Shown here: positions 34,710-44,013 of the stretch, piece by piece
How positions within the stretch are numbered: position 1 is the stretch's first letter
Layout: every line of letters begins with the position of its first letter
Assembly: GCA_002077045.2 (NCBI GenBank)
Contig: KZ111188.1
Location: 105,002 to 169,001, forward strand
From: Rachicladosporium sp. CCFEE 5018
Taxonomy: Eukaryota; Ascomycota; Dothideomycetes; Cladosporiales; Cladosporiaceae
Direction of reading: 5' to 3'
DNA: 64,000 nucleotides
The notes under the pieces: generated by a model
Seen by the model: the letters and a program-made list of their open reading frames with translations, nothing else
Told to the model about the DNA's origin: nothing
The model's database searches: none
Made by a program: the position numbers and the translations under genes

Positions 34710-35164
34710 ATGGCCCGCGTCACCAGTCACGAGGTCGCCCTAGAGGCGGCGCGCACGCCTTCTCTCGGAGGGATCGCTGATTACGAAGCGAGTACGAATG
34801 TATCTATGAGGAGCAATCTGTGGCTCAATTTCACTGAGAACGAAGAAAGTTACCTTGACATGATCCGCCATAGGGTTATTGCAAGCCCAAACACCCTGTA
34901 CCGCTTCACTCGCTGACACACTTGTCCAGCAAATGCACCTGGAGCTTGCAGCGACCGCTACAGCTCAGGAGCATGCCATTGCCATGACCAAGGATGTCGT
35001 CAGGCAGGCAGAATTCATCAAGGCGTTTGCCGATCAAACTCGGCAACTTCTTTTCTTTCCGTCTCCATTTCCAGAAGAGCATGTGCATGCTTTAAGCATG
35101 CTCGAGGAGCTGATAAAATGCTGGCGAGAAAATTGAGAAGGCGTTTGAAGAAGGCGAGCAGTAA
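34710..35164 (+). pseudogene. Family A copy 2, frameshifted near its end
   Basis: Exon 34710-34874 has the central motif NLWLNFTENEESYLDMIRHR, followed at the conserved position by a GTTATT...GTCCAG intron with a CTGACA branch site (34875-34929). Exon 2 reads QMHLELAATATAQEHAIAMT and then FPEEHVHALSMLEELIK. At a run of four A (35115-35118) the family frame is lost and a TGA follows soon. One base out of register the sequence goes on as AGEKIEKAFEEGEQ and a stop at 35162-35164, which matches the KIDKAMEAAAG ending of copy 4. A single-base insertion, or a sequencing error, explains this. No membrane segment or signal peptide. Confidence 0.6.
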
Positions 35165-35562
35165 TGGGCTTCCTTCTGAGTTCGACGTGGACGCCCGGGG
35201 GCAGCATGTTGCTAGGACATGCTGCAGATTTCATTGCTAGAACGATGCTGGTCGTCACAGAGATGTTCGCTGCAGCGACACGCAATGCTGAGTATGCCCT
35301 CTCTGCCCAGAAGCAGACACACCAGCACAGCCGCAGATTTCCTGCAAAGTACATGGAGTGGTACTTGTGAATTGCGAAAGGTCGGCAATTGTTCAGGAGG
35401 TTCTCACGACAGATGAGTGAATCAAGGAACCGAACTATGCGGCGGCTGAGAAGGAAGCGTTTGAGCACTTGTCGATGAATGGTGCCAATGCAGATTCTCC
35501 ATTGTGCGACGCTGATATGAATTTGGTGAAGGACGGGTGCGACCAGTCTCATCCGCTGCCAT
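35164..35562 (+). pseudogene. Possible family A copy 3, C-terminal relic
   Basis: A frame reads MLLGHAADFIARTMLVVTEM and FAAATRNAEYALSAQ, helical sequence similar in style to exon 2 of copy 4. Further on, another frame reads RSAIVQEVLTTDE, a stop, then AAAEKEAFEHLSMNG, which could be the decayed C-terminal helix. No central motif exon is found next to it. The assignment rests on position in the array and weak similarity. Confidence 0.3.
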
Positions 35563-36380
35563 AACGCTCCCGTGAAGTATGAGATATATTCGTCAGAATA
35601 AGCTTGCGTTCGTGTCGTTCTGCTCATGTGGTTGCGTCCATTCGCGCAGCCTTCGAGACAAGAGGCCTCTCGAGCATGTAGCGTCTAGGCGTGGACCCGA
35701 TGGTAGCTCATTGGTCTGCGAAGCGAGGCGAGCGGCTGCATTGCTTGGCAATATGGCGGCCGCGGTGACCAGGACAAGAATTTACCGTGTAGTCAAGTGA
35801 TCCGGTCCGACTATCTGGATCATCGAGGTGCGCACATGGGTGAGAGCCTCGTCGTACTGATCGGCTACCCTCAAAGCAAGCCTTTGTATGCTCTCGGATC
35901 CAGGTTTTGTACCGTGGTCGCAAGGCTGAAACACAGCCTTGCGACTCTCTAAGCGTCACGATTGGTGTATATGCTGGGGAGCGGTAGGCGCGCGGCACGA
36001 CTCAAGTGATCACGCCTAGGAATCATCAACGCGATCATCATTGGCTACTGTGCGGCGCAGCGACTCCTGCCGCATGAAACCCTACCGCCCCCGATAACAA
36101 GGCGTCAAGAGGGCGTGGGACCAGCGGAAGGTAACCCAACTCCAGCCAGTCAAGATGTACCAAACAATCGTGCTCGCTCCAGATGCATATGCTGCCACCC
36201 GGTCTTGTACCCTGGCTTGTCTGGAAGCCCGGAGAAGCAAAGTTCACCGACAAGTCAGGGCCTTGCCTCAGCCTGATCGGGATCCCATCCCCCAACTTCT
36301 TCCCTTCGCCTGCGGTCGGTTCTCTCATTCCTGATCGACGCCTGTAGGTGATCTTAAGAGCAGTATACATCTCCCCCGCC

Positions 36381-38057
36381 ATGGCATGTGCTCCTTATCC
36401 CGTCGCGCTCAATATCGGAAACGTGACACTTTCAAACGGCCGAGTGGCACGTGGAATCGATGTCGAGATCGGCAACCCACCACAGCACTTTGCATTCATG
36501 CCAAAGACGTGAGTTGTGCAAGTGAATTCTGGCCATAGGTCCCACTGTTGACTTAGCGACAGCTTCTACAATACCACACATGTCTATGGCGGAAACCCGT
36601 ACTGTGGTCTCTCGTCGCTCGCCTGTACCACACTTCGCGGTGGCCAATACCTCGACCAAAGCTCCTCGTCGAGTGTTGCGGAAGTCAACTCAGCCGCTGC
36701 TGGGGGCCCACCGGTGGAATCTGCACTGTTCGCAAACTCAACGTGGGTGCAGGACACACTCGTCTTGGCCGAAAATGTCACGCTGCCGGCATTTCCCTTG
36801 GCGATCGCCGGGAAAAATGTAGACAACGAGTACGAGCCTCAGACAGGTTTTGGGCTAGACGTCAACTCGACCATCATCACGACGTTGAAGACAACGGGCC
36901 GCATCGTATCTCGGACGTGGTCTTTCTTCTGGGGTGAGACAGGTGCTGGGGTGACCGCAGGCATTGGTTCGAACGGCACATTGGTATTGGGTGGCTACGA
37001 CGCCGCAAAGGTCCAGGGCGATAACCTTACTCTACCTCTCAACTTCAAGGACCCTGCCTGTGGTAGTGGGCTTCTGGTCAGCATCACCGGTCTAAGCATG
37101 GTCTATCCGAATACGACTGCTGCAAGCCTTTTTGATGGCCCTCTGCAGACACTTGAAGCTTGCCTCCGTCCCGGAGCTACTAACTTGATGAGCTTACCGT
37201 ACACTTACTACCAGAAATTCGAAGCTATAAGTCAGACTACAGCAAATGCGGAACGATCCGTTGGAGTGAATTTCTACGGCATGCTCTTTCCCACAACTTC
37301 GAGGTACGTGTTCGATGCCGGCTCTGCAAGTCGTGGCTAACGCCAGCGCAGTTACTACGGTGACTTGAAGTTTCAGATCAACAGTGTTCTAGAGATCACT
37401 ATCAAGAACAGTCAACTCATACAACCGGACGTCAGTATTGGAGACGACGGATTCCTTGTCGCGAGCTCAAGCACGAACGAATTGTTTATCAATAGCTTAC
37501 CTCCCGGCGCAACAGAAGATGGCCAGAGCACTGCGCTTGGCCTTGCTCGGCAATTCTTCTCCGCTGCCATGTTGATGGTGAATCAAGATGCAGGCACGTT
37601 CACATTGTGGCTGGCCAAGCCATCATCGGACCAAGATTTGATTGCAATCGACCCGCGCGGGGAGCCTGTCGATACATTCTGCTCCTCAACACCGAAAAGC
37701 ACTACGGTGTCCAACTCTACAGGACCGTCAAACACTTCGTCATCTCATCAACCCGATCCGAAACCGACTCCCATAGGCGCCATTGCCGGTGGCGCGGTAG
37801 GAGGAGTTGTTGTGCTTTGCGTCATTGCCGGCATTTTATATCTACTCCGTCGAAACCGACGTGCGAAGGCTAGAGCAAGGGCAGCTAACGCACAGTCCCA
37901 ACTGGTCGGAGAGAGCTTCGCGGACCATGCGGGGCAAGGCCCGCTTCCTTATACCAAGCATCACGAATTGCCATACAAGCCTTACGGTTCAGAGCTAGGC
38001 CACGGGGCATCGTTCCACGAACTTGGTGGACGTGACCCGGCAGAGCTGGCTTCTTAG
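36381..38057 (+). CDS. Aspartyl-protease-like membrane protein, catalytic Asp missing
   Basis: Exons 36381-36508, 36557-37303 and 37352-38057 give about 526 aa. The fold of family A1 peptidases is recognisable: VEIGNPPQHFAFMPKT at the first lobe, TLVLGGYDAAK in the middle, a C-terminal FFSAAMLMVNQDAGTFTLW strand. At the first active site the DTG motif is replaced by a sequence leading into DSFYNTTHVYGG, and no second DTG/DSG is evident, so it may be catalytically dead. Multiple N-glycosylation sites suggest an extracellular lobe. Near residue 420 a Ser/Pro linker leads to one membrane helix (GGAVGGVVVLCVIAGILYLL) followed by a basic stop-transfer and a cytoplasmic tail. No signal peptide is visible at this start, so an upstream exon may be missing. 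Likely a cell-surface sensor-like protein (inference). Confidence 0.75.
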
Positions 38058-39145
38058 CTAGATGATATCACCGCCGAGATCTCAGGATCAGAACTCCATT
38101 CTTGATTTCGGAAGAGCTCTACATCACGCAGTAGTCCCGCCGAACGGCTCACGAATATGTGGGATCGCGGCAGCTGCAGGCAGCTGGAATGCGTTCTACG
38201 TCAGGTTTGTATGCGTATGCCGAGCACATTGCCGAGGTCTACTGCCTCAGAGATCAGCGACTCTGTGCCAAAGACTATTCGTGCAATCTTACACTGATGC
38301 AAAGTTGCGCTCGCTCCTGGAGGCTTGCGCCCTGCGATCAAACGGGAGCTGCGATAGATAGATCACTCTTCTGCCAGCATGAATACCCCGATCGCCAGAT
38401 GCAATTAACGTGTGCAGGCCACAGCAAGAACAATCTCCTCGGGAGATCAGACGCTTGCTGATAGCCCAGAGGGGGATTAAAAAGCTCTTGTTCGCTGCGC
38501 GTCGGCTCAAAAGAATGGCTGGTATCTGACATGGGCGCAGTTCAAACGATCCTTGGAGACATGGCGAACGACATTGATGGTGACGTGGCTCGTAAAGGGA
38601 CCTATGCATCGAGACTATTTGTCATGGGTTTCCAGAGCGTCTTGCTTGGGGGATTGAAATTCAGCAGAGGTAGATGTGTGGGTTCCGTCATGATCTGAAG
38701 ACCGCGACTTGGGTGGACTGTCCCACGGCAAGAGCGATCCAGTGCATGGAACTCTACGCCACATGACAGTAATCTGCCTCACTGCCGCGTCCTCATAGTT
38801 CGTTCCTTAAATTTAACTCGCTTCACTTGATTCTCAAATTCCGTCTGACAACGTCGTGCTCGTGACCGCGCAGTCTCGCAATATTACTGTCTGCGTGTAT
38901 GTGAAGGTCTTTGGACCGTAATTCACGGAAACTCAACATTGCCGCTCCACAGCGCAATACGCTCTAGTATCAGAAGGACAACACTCAGGTGAACATTTTG
39001 TACATGACATGAGTTCAAGCTCTGACTTCCAGATCGCAGTGCGCATCTTCGACGTCTTGCTCCTGACACTGACATTCTCCCGGCAAGATGTAGGGCATTT
39101 GCCGCTCCTTCAGATCGCATTGCTTTATTGACAGTCCACAGGATC
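38058..39145. other. Interval without recognised gene
   Basis: Open frames near 38159-38461 (+) and 38609-38289 (-) show no motif. The last 30 bases, with a CCACAG acceptor just before the next ATG, belong to the leader intron of family A copy 4. Confidence 0.35.
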
Positions 39146-39707
39146 ATGGACAGAGAGGACATCGCGCTCGCCAGGCAAGAAGCTGAACTCGAGAGATTGG
39201 AGCTATTGCTCGAGGAGCGGAAGAAAGAGCACGAGGAAGCAGAAGCCCAAGCAGCCGATGCTCACACAGAGGTGGTCGCCGGAATCAAGGACTTCTTCGC
39301 AAGCGCACTGTGGCGAGATTTCGTTCGACACGAAGAAAAGATCTTGCATTGCCTCCGCCACAAGGTCTTGCCGCCCTATCATCTAGGACTCCAAATCGCG
39401 TGCTGACTTGTTCTTGAAGGACTTGATTCCTTTGATGGACCGCCAGGCCAGTTACTACAAGGCCATTGTCGCAATGATGGAGTATGCCGTAAGCACAGCT
39501 AAGCTCGTTTGCGGCGTTGCCGAGAATACCCGAGAGTTGACGGAGATGTACTCGTATGATCCGGCGAAGGAGGAGGAAATCGTCGCCCTGACTGCTGACT
39601 TGAGGGCCGCCAACGACAAGATCGACAAAGCGATGGAGGCAGCGGCCGGAACTTCGGGCGTGGATGATGCTCCGCCGCGCATGGGGGACCCGGAGATCTC
39701 GGAATGA
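39146..39707 (+). CDS. Family A copy 4 (small helical protein, intact)
   Basis: Two exons, 39146-39364 and 39420-39707, joined in phase 0 by a 55-nt intron with a GCTGAC branch site, give 168 aa. Residues 5-45 are a strongly charged coiled coil (EAELERLELLLEERKKEHEE). Residues about 55-73 carry the family motif FFASALWRDFVRHEEKILHC, then LRHK and the intron. Exon 2 is helical: YYKAIVAMMEYAVSTAKLV, then DPAKEEEIVALTADLRAAND and KIDKAMEAAAG. The tail is disordered and acidic. A CACAG acceptor lies six bases upstream of the ATG, indicating a leader intron. No known domain, signal peptide or membrane segment. It is the best-preserved plus-strand member and serves as reference for the family. Confidence 0.7.
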
Positions 39708-39963
39708 GCCTTCACAGTGTGACTGCACTTTTAGTCTAAGCCTGCGCGTGCATGGCGTCGAAGCGCAGGATTGAAGAGACCAAGTTGGAGCCACAGCGGC
39801 GGAGGTAGTGTTTTGGAGTCTTTGTAGCGCGATTGAGTGTAAGCCCGGACTCCGATGCAGCAGCCGCGTGTCCTGTCAGGTGTGATGTTGCATCGACAAG
39901 ATGCACACCTAGCGTGCTACCGAAGATCAAAGAGCTCAGAACAACCAGCATTGGCCAAAACGC

Positions 39964-41665
39964 TCAACTTTCCTCCTCACTCCTAGCATCGCTCTTCTTG
40001 ACCAGCCTGCCCTCCGCCTTCTCAGGCAGTAACCTCACACTAAAATTGAAAAGCACCGCGAACGCCACAATGAAAACCCACGCCAGATGCCCGTGCAAAA
40101 TATGGTACCTTACCCCGGTAGCGTATAGACTCGTAGCCGCAACGGGCGCCACAGCCCTAATCGCACTGTTAATCGTCAACGCGACTGCATTGAGCGTACC
40201 CAAGCTCGTAGGCGAAGGCGAGATATCGTTGATATTCAGCTGCACGCAAGCGAACGACATCGCCACACCACTACCACCGACGATGGAGATGAGAGCTGTG
40301 GGCCAGAATAGTGCCTCGAGATGCGCTCGCAGCATTTCGTTCAGAAGCGGGTAGAGCGCCATGAAGACTGCCCAGCCGATGGCGCAAGTGCGGAGGACAG
40401 TGCCGGTGGAGGTGCGGCGTTGGAGCGTGGGAAAAGCGAGAAGCATCCAGAGAGCTTGACTGCCACCTGCGAGGATGATCCATATGGAGATGCGTTGAGG
40501 GCTGAAGCCGATACCGCCGAGCTCGACGGGGGTGTAGAGGAATACGGGGTTTACTGACGTGATGTTAGTGCCTTTTGAAGTTCGAATAGATACGTAGAAA
40601 CTGACCGGCGGTGTAGCATAGCGCGAGGAATTGGCAGTGTCCGTATATGAGGAGAACGTAGCCAACTCCCGGCGCTCGGAGGAGTTCGCGTATAGTCATA
40701 GGTGGTTCAGCAGGCCCGCTGCCTGCGACCTTGCCTTTCAATGTCTGAGATTGTGTCAGCATCCTAGGCTCGTTCGGGATACTGTAAGAAGACAGTACTG
40801 ACCTCATTGAGCACGAAAAAGCCAACAACTGCGGTGCTAAGGCAGAAAACCCCAGTCACGAAACTCGGCAGTGCGTAAGGGTAGTCGATGAAGAATTGAA
40901 CATGCTCAAAGATGGGGTACTGCTGTGATGCATTGGACAGTCCGCCGCCTAGGATTCGACAGATCAGCTACGGCTCGAGACGTGACTATAGCTGCGCGTT
41001 GACCTACCAATCAGTGGCCCGATGAAGATCCCAAGATTTCTCGCAAACATATACCAGCTGAACGCTCTCGCCTGCGTATACTTCGTACAATTTTCGCTCA
41101 GCATTGCTCGGATCGTTACTGAGCTTCCAGCAAACAATCCCGCGACACATCGAAATAGAACCATCTGCCATAGGTTTCTGCTCAAACCGAACAAGGCGCT
41201 CGCACAAGCCACACCCGTCAGCGAGAAGATCAGCACCGGTTTCCGACCTAAGCGATCAGACAGTCGACCATAGAAGATCATGAGCAGCATCTGCACTAGC
41301 GAGAAGAGCGCCTCGATCAGGCCGGTGAAGAAGCCGACGTTCTGGGGTTGCTGATTGCCGGTCTTCTCGACCATTTCTTGGATGTAGGGGAAGATGGAGA
41401 AGTAGGCTACGGGTTCTACGAGGGAGGCGTAGCAGAGGGCGAGAATCTGGCCAGTGGGCAGGGGTTTTCCTTCGTCCTCGTCGGGAGTTGCTGCGTCTTC
41501 TGGATCGATCTTCTTGTCCATGTCGTCGTTCAGATGGCCATTGGGGTGGCCATTGGTCTCCGTAGCTTTGCCGCCAGCGGTGTCCGGGGCCCCAAGGAGA
41601 GGTGTGACTTCATCTGCGCCGCCGACATGGTCACCGCTGCTGGCAGGGTCCGCTGTCTTTGCCAT
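39964..41665 (-). CDS. MFS transporter, DHA1 type (ZIFL/TetA-like)
   Basis: At least four exons. The first (41665 to about 41009) begins with a 75-residue acidic cytoplasmic tail, then LPTGQILALCYASLVEPVAY, a first helix. The MFS motif A is clear: FYGRLSDRLGRKPVLIFSL. VLFRCVAGLFAGSSVTIRAM and FARNLGIFIGPLIG follow. Further exons read ALPSFVTGVFCLSTAVVGFF, LKGKVAGSGPAEPPMTIREL, and the last one from VNPVFLYTPVELGGIGFSP to the charged C-terminal tail ending SDARSEEES. Twelve membrane helices are expected. Introns near 41008, 40801 and 40607 have consensus GT...CTGA...AG signals. The subfamily exports or imports small molecules by proton coupling at the plasma or vacuolar membrane; the substrate cannot be told. 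Divergent from NOP6 with about 380 bp between the starts. Confidence 0.85.
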
Positions 41666-42045
41666 CGTGAGCGTGAAATTGGGCTCGCTTGCGCACCGCG
41701 ATTATAGTACTCGGTCCTGAGCATGAGAATGTGGTCAATGTAAACGCCAAGACTGAGGTACTACTTGAGTGCAGTGTCCAAACTGCGACAGCCGATCCAT
41801 TGAACGCAAGGCAACATGACGACGCGTGACTACCAGTCTGTGGAACACTATCGTTGAGGCCGATCGCACACTGGCTCTGTAAGCAGTATTGCCCAATGTA
41901 GTAGGTACTTGAGTCACGTGCTTAGCTATCATCAGGGAAATGTCGGAGAATATCTGTGTCGGTCTTGCATTTGGCCGGGTGCGTATCCTGAGAATCTCGA
42001 AGCAGACATTTGATTGATCGAGATTTCAGTCCTAGATCGCGAAAA

Positions 42046-43041
42046 ATGTCGCACTCCGAGGTAACAGTCGCAGTCAATGGAGCAGTTCCAGATGATGGCG
42101 CTACACAGTCGAGAAAAGAGAAGCGCGCACAGAGAGATGCAGAGCGAGCAGCAAAGACAAAGCGAGGAAAGAAGAGGAAGCTTGGAGATGAAGGCGACGC
42201 ACCAGCCCTACCAGCGGAGAACGAGCTGGAGGAAGATTTTATAGCGCTGCCAAAGGTCGAGGCGACAGAGGGTGCGGCTGGCGCAGCGACAGCTGCCAAG
42301 TCAAAGAAGAGGAAGCGTGAGGAACCGACTACTGGGACAGACGCACCAACAGTGGAAGCTGGCGCGACTACGAAGGTGCCCAAGAAGAGGCGCAAAAAGA
42401 CTACCACCGCTCCTGCGCCAACTGACGCTCCCACCGATACCACCACCGCAAAGCCCGCCAACCAACGCTTCATCGTCTTCCTTGGCAACCTCCCCTACAC
42501 CACAACCGACGCCTCTCTAAACCTGCACTTCAAATCCCTCCAACCCTTCACCCTCCGCCACCGCACAGATCCCGCCACGAAAAAGTCAAAAGGCTTCGCC
42601 TTCCTCGAATTCGAAAACTACGACCGCATGAAAACCTGCCTGAAACTCTACCACCATTCCTACTTCGACCCCGAGAATCCGGAGAAGAGCAAGCTAGTTG
42701 TTGAGGGAGAGCCGGAGGCAGAGCCCCAGGCAGCTGTGTATGGCGGGAAGCGGGGGAGGGCGAAGAAGGAGACGGGGAGGAAGATTAATGTGGAGTTGAC
42801 TGTGGGTGGTGGGGGGAGTGGGAGTACTGTGAGGAAGGAGAAGATCAAGGTGAAGAATGTGAGGTTGGAGGAGCAGAGGGGTAGGAGAGCGGAGCTGGAG
42901 AGGAAGGAGAGGGCGAAGAAGGAGGGAAAGGAGGGGAAGGAGGGGAAGGAGGGAGGGAAGCCGAAGGCGGTGGAGAAGGTTCCTGCGACGAAGGGAGCGG
43001 AGGGCATGCATCCTAGTCGGATGGCGATGATGGCGAAGTGA
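42046..43041 (+). CDS. NOP6: Nop6-like RRM nucleolar protein
   Basis: Intronless, 331 aa from the ATG at 42046 (context gaaaaATGt). Residues 1-140 are lysine rich and disordered with several nuclear localisation-like clusters (KRGKKRKLG, KKRKREE, KKRRKK). A single RRM lies at about 145-225: RFIVFLGNLPYTTTDASLN (RNP2-like) and KSKGFAFLEFENYDRMKTCL (RNP1-like). A typical Nop6 feature follows, GRKINVELTVGGGG, then a highly charged helix and a GKE repeat. Nop6 assists early 90S pre-ribosome assembly in the nucleolus. The (GGGAAGGAG)-like repeat in the DNA near 42920-42955 makes the GKE run. Convergent with ISD11, 158 bp apart. Confidence 0.9.
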   Translation: MSHSEVTVAVNGAVPDDGATQSRKEKRAQRDAERAAKTKRGKKRKLGDEGDAPALPAENELEEDFIALPKVEATEGAAGAATAAKSKKRKREEPTTGTDAPTVEAGATTKVPKKRRKKTTTAPAPTDAPTDTTTAKPANQRFIVFLGNLPYTTTDASLNLHFKSLQPFTLRHRTDPATKKSKGFAFLEFENYDRMKTCLKLYHHSYFDPENPEKSKLVVEGEPEAEPQAAVYGGKRGRAKKETGRKINVELTVGGGGSGSTVRKEKIKVKNVRLEEQRGRRAELERKERAKKEGKEGKEGKEGGKPKAVEKVPATKGAEGMHPSRMAMMAK

Positions 43042-43199
43042 TGATGCCGCTTAGATTGTATGATGTACTGGAATTGTGAGAAAGTCGGCCAGAAGCCATT
43101 GGTAATGCATTAATGACTTGTGGTATCATCCCGGTGTATATGTACATCGCCCGCAATGCTGTGTATGGTACATGCTCGATCTGCAGCCTCAATTCTCAA

Positions 43200-43703
43200 T
43201 CAAATCTGCATCTGGTTAGCAATCCTCTCGAAAAGCACGAAAAGCACGAAAAGCAAGACATACCCAGGCTGCTTCATCCTCACTATGTCGTTGTTGTTGC
43301 CCTTCTGCTTCCCTTCCTTCCCGCCTTCCACTACTAATCGATCCAGTTGGAAGAACTGTGACACCACTGTTTGTCTCTGTATTGATCACTTCGTCAGCAC
43401 TTCGCCCTCGCATATACTTCAGTTCAAACATCATCCAGCCATTCCGACGCCAGTCCCATCATCGCATGATCCACTATGGCGGCAGTTCTTCACATCTCAA
43501 CAACTCACCCTCAATGTCTGCAACTCCTTGATCCCCTTCTGCACCAGCTCCTGCACTCTCCGCTCCTCCTTCTCCCCTACATGCTCCCGAAACGCATCTC
43601 GTGTTCGTCGTTTGGCGTACTCGCGGAAATTGTATGAGGCGAATTGCCGGGATGTGCGGAGGAGGGAGCGGTAGAGCGATAGGGCTTCGGAGGGGGCGGT
43701 CAT
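43200..43703 (-). CDS. ISD11: ISD11/LYRM4, LYR-motif partner of cysteine desulfurase
   Basis: Exons 43703-43509 and 43376-43200 join in phase 0 to give 123 aa; the intron starts GTGAGT and ends ATACAG. The LYR tripeptide is at residues 10-12 ([16 protein letters not shown]), followed by the hallmark [16 protein letters not shown] and, in exon 2, [21 protein letters not shown]11 stabilises the mitochondrial cysteine desulfurase Nfs1 with acyl carrier protein and is needed for Fe-S cluster synthesis. The last 35 residues are an unusual extension partly encoded by a 9-bp tandem repeat ([12 protein letters not shown]). Divergent promoter of about 310 bp shared with the gene at 44014. Confidence 0.93.
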
Positions 43704-44013
43704 TGGATCGTATCAGGGGTGAGAAGGGAGACTGAGATTCGTAGAGGCAGCTTTAGGGCAAGGATCGCTGATAGTAATTGTTCGAAAGCACAGCGATGAT
43801 GTAGTCGCGAGTCATGACAGCGGAGCTCGGATGCTCGGCCGAGCTGATCGCGTCGCTCAGTTCGCGACTTACTTGCAGAAGGTATTGTCGCAAGCAAAGT
43901 GTAAAGTCATATATGCTGTCAAGACCTTGCGCGCTATCTCCACGTTGCTGAGGCGAGGTGTGCGATCGTCTCGCTCTCCCTAATAAGTGCGAACGTGATC
44001 CCGATCGCCCACA

